Positions 32,734 through 42,154 of a DNA stretch of 64,000 nt are shown in pieces. Numbering within the stretch: the stretch's first letter is position 1; each line of letters opens with the position of its first letter. Source of the stretch: Elusimicrobiota bacterium. GTDB lineage: Bacteria; Elusimicrobiota; Elusimicrobia; UBA1565; UBA9628. Location: contig JACQAZ010000023.1 in NCBI GenBank assembly GCA_016194705.1, positions 1 to 64,000 of the forward strand, in the 5' to 3' direction. A program made the position numbers and the translations under genes. The notes under the pieces are model-generated. The model was given only the letters and a program-made list of their open reading frames with translations, was not told the origin of the DNA and searched no databases.

Positions 32734-34406
32734 CAAGCCCTCTCTTCCCGGGTCACGCGCAGGACTTCGATGAGCGAGGTGATCCCCTGCTTGGCCTTCG
32801 CCAGCGCGTCCTCGCGCAAAGTGCCCAGTCCCTCGGACTTGGCTTGGGCGCGCAGAGCGTCGCTCGTGGCGCCGCGGACGATGAGCTCGCGGACCTGCGG
32901 GCTCGCGCCGAACCACTCGTGGACGGCGATGCGCCCCGAGTAGCCGGTCGAGAAGCAGTCGGGGCAGCCCGCGGGCTCGAAGAAGCTGCCGCCCTTGAGG
33001 TCCTCGTCGAACTGGGCGGTCTCGAACGAGGCCGGGGAGTGCGGCCGCCGGCACTTCACGCAAAGCCGCCGCAGAAGACGCTGCGCGAGCACGCCGCGCA
33101 AGGTGTCGGCCAATAGGAAGGACTCGACGCGCATGTTGATCAGGCGGTGAACGGCGGTCACCGCGTCGTTGGTGTGCAGCGTCGTGAAGACGAGGTGCCC
33201 GGTCATCGCCGCCTGGACCGCGATCTCGGCGGTCTCGAGGTCGCGAATCTCGCCGACCAGGATGACGTTGGGGTCCTGGCGCAGGATCGAGCGCAGGCCG
33301 GCGGCGAAGCTCAGGCCGATCTTGGGCTGGGCCGCGACCTGGGTGATGCCCGAGACGCGGTACTCGACGGGGTCCTCGATCGTGATGATGTTGCGTTCCT
33401 TGCTGTTGAGCTCGGAGAGCGCGGCGTAGAGCGTGGTCGTCTTGCCGCTCGAGGTCGGGCCCGTCACGAGGATCAGGCCGTTGGGCTGGGAGATGGCGGT
33501 CCGGTAGGCCGCGAGGATGGCGGGCGACATGTCGAGCGCGGTGAGCACGCGCAGGGCCGCGGCCGAGTCGAGAATGCGCAGGACGACCTTCTCGCCGTTG
33601 GTCGAGGGCAGGGTCGAGACGCGCACGTCGACCGAGTTGCCTCCGTAGTCGACGCGCAGGTGCCCGTCTTGAGGCAGCCGCGTCTCGGTAATGTCGAGGC
33701 GCGCGAGGATCTTGACGCGCGCCACGAGAGCCGCCTCGAGGTCCTTGCCGAACGACTTGCCCTCCTGGAGCATGCCGTCGACGCGAAAGCGCGTGCGGAC
33801 CATCTTCTCGCCGCTCTCGAGGTGGATGTCGGAGGCCTTGCGCGAGATGCCCTCCTGGAGCAGGGAGTTGACGATCGCGACCACCGAGCCCTCTTCGGCC
33901 AGGGCGCGGACCCCCTTGGTCCCCGCCGGCGAGAGCAGGGAGGGCTCCTTGCCGGGGGCGCTGGGCTTGCGCGCGTAGGCGCGCTCGATGGAATCGAACA
34001 GGTTCGAGAGCGTGGTCATGACGGTGAGCACCCGCAGGCCCGCGCTGCGCGCGACCTCGTCGACGGCGTTGATGTCGAGCGGGTCGGCCATCCCGACCGT
34101 GAGCGACTCAGCGGTCCGAAACAGCGGGACGGCCATGCACTTGCGCGCGACGGTCTCGGGCAAGGCCTTGACCGCGTCGGGCTCCATCATACCGTCGAAG
34201 CTCATGAAGAAGGGGATCTCGAGGCGCATGCTGATGGCCTTGATGATTTTCTCCTCGGTCGTGAAGCCGGACTCGATCAAGGCGCCGGCGAGCTTCCTGT
34301 GGTCCCCCCCGCACGCCCTGAGGCCCTCCTTGAGCTGGTCCGCCGTGATGACGCCCACCTGGACGAGGATCTCGCCGAGCGAGGCCTGCCGCGCGTCGAA
34401 CATCAT
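32733..34406 (-). CDS. Type II secretion / type IV pilus assembly ATPase (GspE/PilB)
   Basis: The N-terminal MshEN domain of this 557-residue protein (LGEILVQVGVITADQLKEGL) is followed by the ATPase core: Walker A GPTSSGKTTTLY, Asp box ITIEDPVEYRV, Walker B VILVGEIRDLETAEIA and His box TTLHTNDAVTAVHRLINM. Four cysteines (CVKC...CPDC) form the zinc-binding module. The start is the ATG at 34406 with GGAGG 7 bases upstream. It overlaps the HPt-receiver gene. It powers pseudopilus or pilus assembly. Confidence 0.94.
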   Translation of the reverse strand: MMFDARQASLGEILVQVGVITADQLKEGLRACGGDHRKLAGALIESGFTTEEKIIKAISMRLEIPFFMSFDGMMEPDAVKALPETVARKCMAVPLFRTAESLTVGMADPLDINAVDEVARSAGLRVLTVMTTLSNLFDSIERAYARKPSAPGKEPSLLSPAGTKGVRALAEEGSVVAIVNSLLQEGISRKASDIHLESGEKMVRTRFRVDGMLQEGKSFGKDLEAALVARVKILARLDITETRLPQDGHLRVDYGGNSVDVRVSTLPSTNGEKVVLRILDSAAALRVLTALDMSPAILAAYRTAISQPNGLILVTGPTSSGKTTTLYAALSELNSKERNIITIEDPVEYRVSGITQVAAQPKIGLSFAAGLRSILRQDPNVILVGEIRDLETAEIAVQAAMTGHLVFTTLHTNDAVTAVHRLINMRVESFLLADTLRGVLAQRLLRRLCVKCRRPHSPASFETAQFDEDLKGGSFFEPAGCPDCFSTGYSGRIAVHEWFGASPQVRELIVRGATSDALRAQAKSEGLGTLREDALAKAKQGITSLIEVLRVTREERA

Positions 34407-35341
34407 ATCGTACCCTCCTGCACCATCGCGTCGATCGATTTGGCGAAAGCCGCCGCATCGAACGGCTTGACCATGACCTGCCGCGCACCGAGAGACCGGC
34501 ACTCGGCATGCGTCAACGGGCTCTCGTGGTGGGTCAGCACCATGACGTAGCCGCTCGCGCCGCCGCCGTCCTTGAGCTCACGGAGCACCTGGACGCCGTC
34601 CTTGACCGGCATGTCGAGGTCGAGCAGGACGAAGCTCGGCGCCTGCGCCCGGATGAAGGCGAGGCCCTCCTCGCCGTTGACGGCGTCGAACACCGTGAAG
34701 CCCTGCTTTTCGAGGATGTGCCGCACGATGTGCAGCAAGGTCTTGTCGTCGTCGCAGATGACGGCCTTCTTGGAGGACGCCTTGACGCTCAGGGGCCGCG
34801 GCGTCGAAGCCTCCGCGCTCGTGGGAGGAGCCGCCGGTTCCGCCTTCCCTTCCTCGCGCAGAGCCTCGAGGGTCGTGTGGACGCGCTGAAATTCCGCGCC
34901 CAGGGCGTCGAGGACCTTCTCGGCCTCGGAGAAGGCGCCGATCTCGGCGATCTTCTCGAGGGTCTGGCAGAGAGTCATCATCTCGCGCGCGCCCAGGTTG
35001 CTGCTCGTGCTCTTGAGGGCGTGCGCGGCCGAGCGCAGGTCGTTGGCGTTGCGCTTGGCCGCGGCGTCGTGCAGGGCCGCCAGCAGCGGAGTCGTGCTGC
35101 TCAAAAAAAGTCCGATCACCGCGTCGAGCAGCTCGAGGCCGTCCTTGCCTCCGATGCGGCGCAGGTCCGCAAGGCGCGCCGGGCTCACCGGAGGCGCCTT
35201 TTCGGCGGGCTCGCAGGATTGCGGGGCCGCGGGCTGCTTGACCCTTTTCTCGATTTCGGCCAGGCGGCGCTCGAGCTCCGAGACTTTCTCGGCGAGCTTC
35301 CGGTTGGCGTCGTCCGGGTCGAGTTCATTGCCCATGGCCAT
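34403..35341 (-). CDS. HPt domain fused to response-regulator receiver
   Basis: A short coiled coil opens this 312-residue protein (residues 12-35). Then comes a histidine phosphotransfer domain with the phosphoacceptor in AAHALKSTSSNLGA (H107). After a Pro/Ala-rich linker, the receiver has an acidic triad (ICDDDK), phosphoacceptor in VLLDLDMP (D241) and Lys in VMVKPFD. No kinase domain is present, so it needs an external histidine kinase. It is the first gene of the pseudopilin/GspE operon and may control it. The start could also be the next in-frame ATG at 35335. Confidence 0.85.
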   Translation of the reverse strand: MAMGNELDPDDANRKLAEKVSELERRLAEIEKRVKQPAAPQSCEPAEKAPPVSPARLADLRRIGGKDGLELLDAVIGLFLSSTTPLLAALHDAAAKRNANDLRSAAHALKSTSSNLGAREMMTLCQTLEKIAEIGAFSEAEKVLDALGAEFQRVHTTLEALREEGKAEPAAPPTSAEASTPRPLSVKASSKKAVICDDDKTLLHIVRHILEKQGFTVFDAVNGEEGLAFIRAQAPSFVLLDLDMPVKDGVQVLRELKDGGGASGYVMVLTHHESPLTHAECRSLGARQVMVKPFDAAAFAKSIDAMVQEGTI

Positions 35342-35438
35342 CGGGGATATGACAAAGATAGGACATCCCCCGCTCTCCTCGCAAGAATCTTTCCGCGCGC
35401 GGCGCGCGGCGGGGAGCAGAGGATGCCGCCCTCTCAAA

Positions 35439-37691
35439 TCAGGACATGGAGCGCCAGACCAGCCGGTGCCAGAGCATCAGCAGGACGGCGAGGCACAAAG
35501 CGGTTCCGAGCAGCCGCCGCGCGCGGCCCGGCGCGGGGACCTCGGCTGCGGGGCGCGAACGCGGCTGCGGCGCCAGGCGATTCTCGAGAGGCGCCTCGAG
35601 CGCCGTCGGAGCCGTGCCCGCCGAGATCGCCGCCGCTGGGCTCGGCGCGCTCACGACCCGGGCGGGGCGCGCGCCCGGCTCCGCCGGGGCGGCCGGCTTG
35701 GGCTGCGGGGCCGCCGTTCCGTCGGAGATCAGCCGCATGATGGCCTCGCGCACGGCACGAACCGTGGCGGCGTTGATCAAGACCTGCGGCGCCGCGGCCG
35801 GGGCTTGAGGAGCCGGAGCTTGAGCTGCCGGCGTTTGAATCGCCTGAGGCGCAATCGGCGGAGGCTGAACCTTCACGAGGACTTGGTACAGAGAAAAGTG
35901 TCCCGTCTGGGCGCTGACCGTGTGATGGTCGCGGTCGACCGTCGACGCCAATTTCTCCCAGCTGTTGGAGTTCGGGTTCCAGTAATGGACGGCCAAGTCG
36001 TCCTCGCTGGCTCCGCTCGGCACGGCCGACGGATCGTATGACAGCTTCACCGTGACGGGCTGCTCGAATTTCGTGCCTTCGGGGCCGAACTCCACGCCGG
36101 TCCCCGCGGCCTTGAGCGTCGGATCGGCCCGCTCCTCGGCGCGCGGCTGGTGCGTCTTGATCGTGATCGGCAACTCGGAGCGCAGCGCGCCGTCGGGAAT
36201 CTCGACCTTTCCATCGAGGTGCGACACCGAGCCCCCGTGCGGCGTCATGACGTTGAGCGTGACGGCGCCGTCGTCCATGTCTTTGGGCTTGCCGAAATCC
36301 TTCTCCGAGTGCGCCGCGGCGCCGCGGCTGATCGCCCAGATCTTGCCGCTGCCCGAGAACGCCTTGCCGTTTTTTAGCGCGCCCTCGAGATCCAAGGTCT
36401 GGTCGCCTGCGCTCAGAACGGCTTCGACGGCATGGCGGTCGAACTTGACCATAAGCGTCGGCGCGCCGTCCTCGTCCTCCAGTTCTGTGGGCTTGAGCAG
36501 CGCCGCGATCGGAGTGATCGCCTTGCCGTTGACTCGCACGATCTTGATGGAGTCGACCGCGATGTCGGCCGGAGAGGCGTTGTTCCCCGGGAATCCCAGG
36601 TAAGCCGTGATGTATTTTCCCTTGCTGACGAGGTTGAGCGTGTCGGGATCGAGGTCGACAGACGCCAGAAGCTTGGTCTCCGGCGTGAAGAGCGGAATGG
36701 AGAAGACCCCGCTTTGCGGGGCGGCCCCGTCGCTGCCGCCGCTGAGGTAAAGGACCCCGTCGGCGACCGTGCCGGCGTGCAGGTAGAGGGGATGGGGCAG
36801 GCTCGCGGCCTTGGCCCAGGCGTCGAGCGAGCCGTCGGAGCGCGTTGCGGCCGCGTTCATGTCGGCCGTCGGCGCGCTGCCGGTCCAGCCCCCGACGACG
36901 TAGACCTTGCCGCCCACGAGCGCCGCGACGTGCTGGGCGACGGGCTGCGGCAGCGCCGTGGTCTCCTGCCAGCCGGCCAAAGTGCCGTCGGCGTTGATGC
37001 GCGAATAGTAGACCGCGCTCGTCAGAGTCGTGCCGTTGTTGATCGAGCCGCCGACGACGTAGAGCGAGCCGTCCTGCACCGCGACGTGGGCGTAGACCGC
37101 CACCGGCAGCGGGAGCAGGGCGGCCCAAGCGCCGAGGCTGCCGTCGGCCTGGATTCTCGCCGAGTAGACGCCGTTGGTCTCGCTCGCGCTGGCCCAGCCG
37201 CCGGTCACGTAGATGACGCCGTTCTCGACCGCCGCGCTCTGCAGGAAGGTCGTCTGCGGCAGGCTCGTCGCCGCGTTCCAGGGTCCGGGGCTGCCGTCGG
37301 CGTTGAGCTTCGAATAATACACCCTGTTCGAGACCCCGAAGCCGTCGGCGCCGAGATGGTAGCCGCCGATCACGTAAAGCGTTTTGCCCCAGGCGACGCC
37401 CGAGTGGAACATCGCGGCCTCGGGAAGCGGGGTGCCCTCGGTCCACGCGCCGACCTGGCCGCGGCCCGTGATCGGCGCGTAAAAGACTTTGTTCCCGTCC
37501 AAAATCCCGTTGACGCCTCCCATCCCGCCGATGTTGTAGAGAAAACCGGAAGAGGAAGTCAGCGCGTGTCCGACCGCGGTGCTCGGCAGCGAGGTCGTCG
37601 CGGAAAAATCGGCGCCCGCCGCGGGCGAATACGAGAACCCGCAGAGAGCCGCCATGAGTCCAAGGCGTGCCGCTGTCCCCCTCATTTCCAT
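35439..37691 (-). CDS. Secreted kelch-repeat protein with ZU5-like domain and C-terminal anchor
   Basis: After a signal peptide (to about AAGA) this roughly 750-residue protein has at least six kelch-type repeats over residues 30-330, with recurring YV(I/V)GG, W..(A/T).LP and the YYS(K/R)(L/I)NADG unit. These form a beta-propeller. Around residues 480-610 the segments GGSVSHLDGKVEIPDGAL and GVEFGPEGTKFEQPVTVKLSYDP resemble a ZU5/GAIN-like surface domain. A long Pro/Ala-rich stretch leads to one C-terminal hydrophobic helix (LLGTALCLAVLLMLWH). It is probably surface-exposed and membrane-anchored. It is divergent from the PorV-TPR gene. Confidence 0.8.
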   Translation of the reverse strand: MEMRGTAARLGLMAALCGFSYSPAAGADFSATTSLPSTAVGHALTSSSGFLYNIGGMGGVNGILDGNKVFYAPITGRGQVGAWTEGTPLPEAAMFHSGVAWGKTLYVIGGYHLGADGFGVSNRVYYSKLNADGSPGPWNAATSLPQTTFLQSAAVENGVIYVTGGWASASETNGVYSARIQADGSLGAWAALLPLPVAVYAHVAVQDGSLYVVGGSINNGTTLTSAVYYSRINADGTLAGWQETTALPQPVAQHVAALVGGKVYVVGGWTGSAPTADMNAAATRSDGSLDAWAKAASLPHPLYLHAGTVADGVLYLSGGSDGAAPQSGVFSIPLFTPETKLLASVDLDPDTLNLVSKGKYITAYLGFPGNNASPADIAVDSIKIVRVNGKAITPIAALLKPTELEDEDGAPTLMVKFDRHAVEAVLSAGDQTLDLEGALKNGKAFSGSGKIWAISRGAAAHSEKDFGKPKDMDDGAVTLNVMTPHGGSVSHLDGKVEIPDGALRSELPITIKTHQPRAEERADPTLKAAGTGVEFGPEGTKFEQPVTVKLSYDPSAVPSGASEDDLAVHYWNPNSNSWEKLASTVDRDHHTVSAQTGHFSLYQVLVKVQPPPIAPQAIQTPAAQAPAPQAPAAAPQVLINAATVRAVREAIMRLISDGTAAPQPKPAAPAEPGARPARVVSAPSPAAAISAGTAPTALEAPLENRLAPQPRSRPAAEVPAPGRARRLLGTALCLAVLLMLWHRLVWRSMS

Positions 37692-37801
37692 AAGCGTAAC
37701 AGATGCAAAAACGAAAACAAGGCCCGATCGGTCAGGATTTGTCAGCGTTTGTCCGGTTTTAGGCCCATTCTCCGGATGATGTATAGGAAACAAGCTTAGT
37801 C

Positions 37802-37830
37802 TTGACAGGAGGGGCAACCCCTGTTATATG
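37802..37830 (+). promoter_or_regulatory. Promoter of the PorV-TPR / FlgD-Ig / kinase operon
   Basis: TTGACA (37802-37807), 17-base spacer, TATATG (37825-37830). The spacer holds the inverted repeat AGGGG-CAA-CCCCT, which could bind a repressor. The ATG is 32 bases downstream. Confidence 0.75.
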
Positions 37831-37862
37831 AGTTTCAAGACATCATCGATGACACCAGCGAT

Positions 37863-39716
37863 ATGATGCGGCGCCTGTTCGCGGCCGTCTGTCTGCTTGA
37901 CTTCTTGCTATGCTCCCCCGGGACGGCGCGGGCGGGCGAGGCGGGCGCTTTTTTGCGGGAGGACGTGGGCGCGCGCGGAGCGGCGCTCGGAGGAGCCATG
38001 TCGGCCATCGTCGACGACGCGACCGCCGTCTACTGGAACCCCGCGGGGCTCTCGCGCCTGGTCAAGCCCGAGATCGGCTTCGGCCACGTCATCCTCTTCG
38101 AGGACACCACCCACGACTACGCCGCCGGCAGCGCGCCGACCAAGCGCTGGGGAGGCTTCGGGGCGGCCTACATCCGCCAGTCGAGCGGCGGCTTCGAGAA
38201 GCGCGCCGGTCCGCTCGACACTCCGGTCACCTTCACGATCGCGCAAAACGCCTTCCTCGGCGGCTGGGGCGGCGCCTTAGCGCTTCCATCTGCGCTGAGC
38301 GCCGGCTGGATCACCGAGCCCAAGCCGCTGGAGGCCGGCTTGACCGTCAAGGCCGTCGGCGAGACCATCGACGCGAACTCGAACTCAGGCGTCGGGGCGG
38401 ACCTCGGCCTGATCTTCCGGCCCAACGAGCGCTGGCTTTTCGGCGCGATGGCCCAGAACCTCGTTGCCCCCAACGTCGCCTTCGGCTCGCAGAAGGCCGC
38501 CTATCCGCGGGTCCTCGAATTCTCGCCCGCCGTGGTCTGGCCGTTCTCGCGGCAATGGAAGGGCGTGGCGGCCCTTCAGGTCGCCAAGGCCGATCAGGAG
38601 AGCCTGGCCTTCTCGGGCGGTCTCGAACTGCAGTACGGCAGGCTCGCCGCGCTGCGTTTCGGCCGCCAGAACAAGGGGATGTCGGCCGGCGTCGGCGTGC
38701 GCTGGGGCAACCTGCAGTTCGACTACGCGGCTTTGCTCGAGGATCTGGGTCTGAGCCAGAAATTGAGCGTCACCTTGCGCTCCGGGCAGACCCGGGAAGA
38801 GCTCGAGGAAGTCATCCGGCGCGGCATCAGCCAATTGACCCCCGGCGAGGCCGAGCGGCTCTCGAAGGCCTACCTGCAAAAAGCCGACGCCGACCTGCGC
38901 GAGGAGCGCGTCGCCGAGGCCCTGCGGGAGCTGGAAGCGGCGTCCCTCTGGGACCCGGAGAACCGCGACATCCGCCGGCGCATCGAGGGCCTGACCTCGC
39001 GCCTCAACCGCTCGGTGGGCGCGCAGATCCTCGATCGCACCGAGGCCCTGGCCAAGGAGCAGTACGACAAGGGCAACCTGCTGGCCAGCCGCCAGTACTG
39101 GCAGAGCGCGCTCGAGATGGACCCCAACAGCGAGCGGGCCAAGTCCTTCATCGCCCGCATCGACGGCGAGCTGCCGCTCGACTTGCGCCTCAAGGTCGAG
39201 GAGGCCCGCCATGCGCCTCCCGCGGCCCGGTCCGCGGCGCTGACCGCGGCCGAGTCCCTGCTCGCGCAAGGGCTCTTCGCGCAGGCCCGCGCCGAGGCGG
39301 AACGCGGGCTCGGCGCCCGCGCCGACAACCCGAGGCTCAAGGCCTTCCTCGCCAAGGTCGCGCAGAGCCTGCGCGCCTCGGTTGAAGCGCGCCTGGGCGA
39401 GGCCGACCGCCAGGTCAAGGCCTCCAACCAAAACGCCGCCTTCGAGCTGCTGCGCGGGGTCTTGCGCGACGACCCCGGCAACGTCGAGGCCGCCGTCTCG
39501 ATGGAGGGCCTCAAGCGCATGATGGTCAAGGTCATCACGCCCGAGACGCGCAAGCAGATCGACCAGCTCTACTACCGCGCCGTCGACCAGTATCTCAAGG
39601 GGAACTACGCCGCGGCCAAGCCGCTCGTCGACCAGGTCCTCGCGCTCGACCCCAGCTCGGAGGCCGGCCGCGGCCTGCAGGAAAAAGTCGACGCCGCGCT
39701 GAGGCTCTCGAAATGA
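37863..39716 (+). CDS. PorV/UPF0164-like outer-membrane barrel fused to TPR repeats
   Basis: After a signal peptide, residues 25-320 of this 617-residue protein form a UPF0164/PorV-type beta-barrel: GAFLREDVGARGAALGGAMSAIVDDATAVYWNPAGLS is the family hallmark. From about residue 325 the sequence is helical, with TPR-like units (ADADLREERVAEALRELEAASLWDPEN; YRAVDQYLKGNYAAAKPLVDQVLALDPSS). PorV is the shuttle protein of type IX secretion in Bacteroidetes. Related barrels occur in other phyla without that system, so I do not claim T9SS. It overlaps the next gene by ATGA. Confidence 0.85.
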   Translation: MMRRLFAAVCLLDFLLCSPGTARAGEAGAFLREDVGARGAALGGAMSAIVDDATAVYWNPAGLSRLVKPEIGFGHVILFEDTTHDYAAGSAPTKRWGGFGAAYIRQSSGGFEKRAGPLDTPVTFTIAQNAFLGGWGGALALPSALSAGWITEPKPLEAGLTVKAVGETIDANSNSGVGADLGLIFRPNERWLFGAMAQNLVAPNVAFGSQKAAYPRVLEFSPAVVWPFSRQWKGVAALQVAKADQESLAFSGGLELQYGRLAALRFGRQNKGMSAGVGVRWGNLQFDYAALLEDLGLSQKLSVTLRSGQTREELEEVIRRGISQLTPGEAERLSKAYLQKADADLREERVAEALRELEAASLWDPENRDIRRRIEGLTSRLNRSVGAQILDRTEALAKEQYDKGNLLASRQYWQSALEMDPNSERAKSFIARIDGELPLDLRLKVEEARHAPPAARSAALTAAESLLAQGLFAQARAEAERGLGARADNPRLKAFLAKVAQSLRASVEARLGEADRQVKASNQNAAFELLRGVLRDDPGNVEAAVSMEGLKRMMVKVITPETRKQIDQLYYRAVDQYLKGNYAAAKPLVDQVLALDPSSEAGRGLQEKVDAALRLSK

Positions 39717-42154
39717 GGGCCCTCCTGCTGCTGTCCCTGCTCGCGGCGGCGCCCGCGCGGGCCGCGATCATCACGGGCTCCGACTACGGCGGCGCCAACC
39801 TCGTGCCGGCCAACGGCGATTTCCTGACCGGGACCTTCACCAACGTCGGGCTCTTCGACGTCGGCACGGGCACGACGGCGACCGTCATCCAGGGCCTGCC
39901 CCTGGCCGTCTACGCGACGACGATCTCGATCCGCGGGATTCTGCAGGGCACCGGCCGCGGCGCTTCGGGCGGCGGAGGCGGCGCCGTGTCGGGCTCCGGC
40001 CAGAACGGCACGGCGGCGGATTCCGGCGGCTTGGGCGGCGGCACCGGCGGCGCCTCGGCGGCGACGCCCAAGGGCGGCAGCGGCGGAGGAGGCGCGGGAG
40101 CGGGAGGCACGGGCGCCGGCTCGTCCGCCGGGCCCGCGGGCGTCGGCTACGGCTCGACGGGCACGGTCACGAGCCCGATCTCGGCCGACGACCTCTTCAT
40201 GGGCTCGGGCGGCGGCGGGGGCGCGGGCAACTCGTCTCTCCAGGGCGGGGGAGGCGCCAACGGCGGCGCCGCCATCTATCTCGAGGCCGCCTCGATGACG
40301 GTCACGGGCTCGCTCTTGGTTTCGGCGGACACCGCGACCGCGGTCACCGACAGCGCGGTGGGGGCCCACCCCGCGGGCGGCGGCGGCGGCGGCGGGACCT
40401 TGCTGCTCAGAATACCCGGCATACTCAATCTTTACGGCGCGACCTTGTCCGCTAACGGCGGCGGCGGAGGCAGCGTGGATTCCCTGTTCGCGGGAACGCT
40501 CGATCCCGGCGGCGGCGGCGGCGGCGGCCGCATCAAGATGTTCACCGGCAGCAGAAGCATCATCACCGTTTCCATCTCGACGGCGGCCGGTCCGGCGGGA
40601 TTCAAAGATGGGGCGTTCAGCGGCTCGACCGACACGGCCGCACCGGGCCTGAGCTCGGGGACGATCGGAGCGGCGAGCTTCGGCGTGGTCGCGGCCTCGC
40701 CGACGGCCTTCGGCTTCTCGAGCGTCTACGTGACCTCGATCTCCTGGACCTGGAGCAACGCGGTCTCCACCGGCGACGCCCCGACGGGCTCCGACAAGTT
40801 CCGGCTCTACCCGGGGACCTCGACGCCCCCCTTCCCGCTGCCGCAAGTCATCGCCGCCGCGCTGACCACCGGGGCCACCGAGACGGGGCTGACCCCCAAC
40901 ACGACCTATTCGCGCTTCCTGACGGCCTTCACCGACTGGGGCGACAGCCTGCCGTCCACGATCGTCTCGACCTTCACCTTGGCCAGCGTCCCGGGCGCGG
41001 CCTCCCCCGCCTTCACCGCGATGGCCGACGTGAGCTTGACGGTCAACTGGACCGCGGGCGCCTCCGCCAACCCGTCCTACACGAACTACGAGGTCGACCG
41101 CGCGACCTCGGCCGTCTTCGCCGTCCCCGCCTCGACGAGCTTCGTGGTCGGCCTCTCGTCGTCTCCGACGGGGCTGACCCCCAACACCAGCTACTATTTC
41201 CGCGTGCGCGCGATCAACTTGGCCCAAATCCCGACGGCCTTCGCGGCGACTCTGACCACCGCGACCTTGGCGAGCCTTCCGACGGGCGCCGGCTTCTCCG
41301 GGGTCAACGTGACCAGCGTCGTGTTCACCTGGTCGGGCGGCGCCAATCCCTCCGACACGCTCTACATCGCCGAGATCTCGACCGACAACTTCTTCAGCGT
41401 CAACGCCTCGTCGCAGACTCTCAACGCGAGCGTCGCCTTCACCGGCCTGGTCCCGGGGACGCTCTATTATTTCCACGTCGCGGCGCGCAACCGCAACGGA
41501 GTCAGCACGGCGAACACGACGGCGGTCTCCGCCAAGCCCGGCATACTGACCGACCTCACGCCGCCCACGGCGCCGGGAGTCCCCGCGGCCGACCGCACCT
41601 TCTCCAGCGACGGCAAGGCCAACTACGCTTGGGCTGCCGCGGCCAGCTCGGTGGGCATACTCGACTACAATTTCCAGCTCGGGACCTCGCTCGGGGCCAG
41701 CGATTTCTTCAACGGCAGCACCACGACCTTGGCCTTTGCGGCCGCGGGCCTGGTCTCGGGCAAGACTTACTACGCCCAGGTACGGGCGCGTTCGAACGCC
41801 GGGGTCTTCGGCCCGTTCTCGGCCGTGCTCGTCGGCCTGCCGGTCTTCATCCCCGGCCAGCAGAGCACGGTCGCCAAGCCCTACAACTGGCCCAACCCCT
41901 TCAACCCCGCGGTCGAACCCGCGCAGATCACCTTCTTCCTCGAGGCCCCGGGCACGGTCACGCTGGGCATCTTCACCCTGCAGGGAAAGAAGGTCAAGGA
42001 GCTCTCGCAGACCTTCGTCGCGGGAGGCAACCAGATCATGGTCTGGGACGGCACCAACGAGGGCGGGCAGAAGGTCCCCTCGGGCGGCTACGTGGTCTCC
42101 ATCAAGAAAAGCTCCGGCGCCGCCCAGAAATTCAAGATCGCGGTGAAATATTGA
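39713..42154 (+). CDS. Gly-rich surface protein with Fn3 repeats and FlgD-Ig C-terminus
   Basis: The signal peptide (MRALLLLSLLAAAPARA) of this 813-residue protein is followed by a beta-helix-like region with very Gly-rich tracts at about residues 78-145 and 165-275. Four fibronectin-type III-like repeats follow (TSISWTWSNA..., VSLTVNWTAGAS..., TSVVFTWSGGAN..., ANYAWAAAASS...). Near residue 720 YNWPNPFNPAVEPAQITFFL begins a FlgD-Ig domain ending VPSGGYVVSIKKSSGAAQKFKIAVKY. The PNPFNP domain is a common C-terminal element of secreted proteins in phyla with PorV-like barrels. It is probably exported and attached at the surface with help from the upstream barrel. Confidence 0.85.
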   Translation: MRALLLLSLLAAAPARAAIITGSDYGGANLVPANGDFLTGTFTNVGLFDVGTGTTATVIQGLPLAVYATTISIRGILQGTGRGASGGGGGAVSGSGQNGTAADSGGLGGGTGGASAATPKGGSGGGGAGAGGTGAGSSAGPAGVGYGSTGTVTSPISADDLFMGSGGGGGAGNSSLQGGGGANGGAAIYLEAASMTVTGSLLVSADTATAVTDSAVGAHPAGGGGGGGTLLLRIPGILNLYGATLSANGGGGGSVDSLFAGTLDPGGGGGGGRIKMFTGSRSIITVSISTAAGPAGFKDGAFSGSTDTAAPGLSSGTIGAASFGVVAASPTAFGFSSVYVTSISWTWSNAVSTGDAPTGSDKFRLYPGTSTPPFPLPQVIAAALTTGATETGLTPNTTYSRFLTAFTDWGDSLPSTIVSTFTLASVPGAASPAFTAMADVSLTVNWTAGASANPSYTNYEVDRATSAVFAVPASTSFVVGLSSSPTGLTPNTSYYFRVRAINLAQIPTAFAATLTTATLASLPTGAGFSGVNVTSVVFTWSGGANPSDTLYIAEISTDNFFSVNASSQTLNASVAFTGLVPGTLYYFHVAARNRNGVSTANTTAVSAKPGILTDLTPPTAPGVPAADRTFSSDGKANYAWAAAASSVGILDYNFQLGTSLGASDFFNGSTTTLAFAAAGLVSGKTYYAQVRARSNAGVFGPFSAVLVGLPVFIPGQQSTVAKPYNWPNPFNPAVEPAQITFFLEAPGTVTLGIFTLQGKKVKELSQTFVAGGNQIMVWDGTNEGGQKVPSGGYVVSIKKSSGAAQKFKIAVKY

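Noticed and set aside
33147..34550. Long plus-strand open frame opposite gspE
   Set aside because: Antisense shadow; gspE on the other strand has all ATPase motifs.
40000..40560. CRISPR or satellite array in the GGCGGCGG-rich stretch
   Set aside because: It is in-frame coding of Gly-rich segments; units are irregular with no spacers. No CRISPR array was seen anywhere.
37863..42154. A type IX secretion system
   Set aside because: Only a PorV-like barrel and a FlgD-Ig tail are seen; no PorK/L/M/N/T-like genes are in the window.
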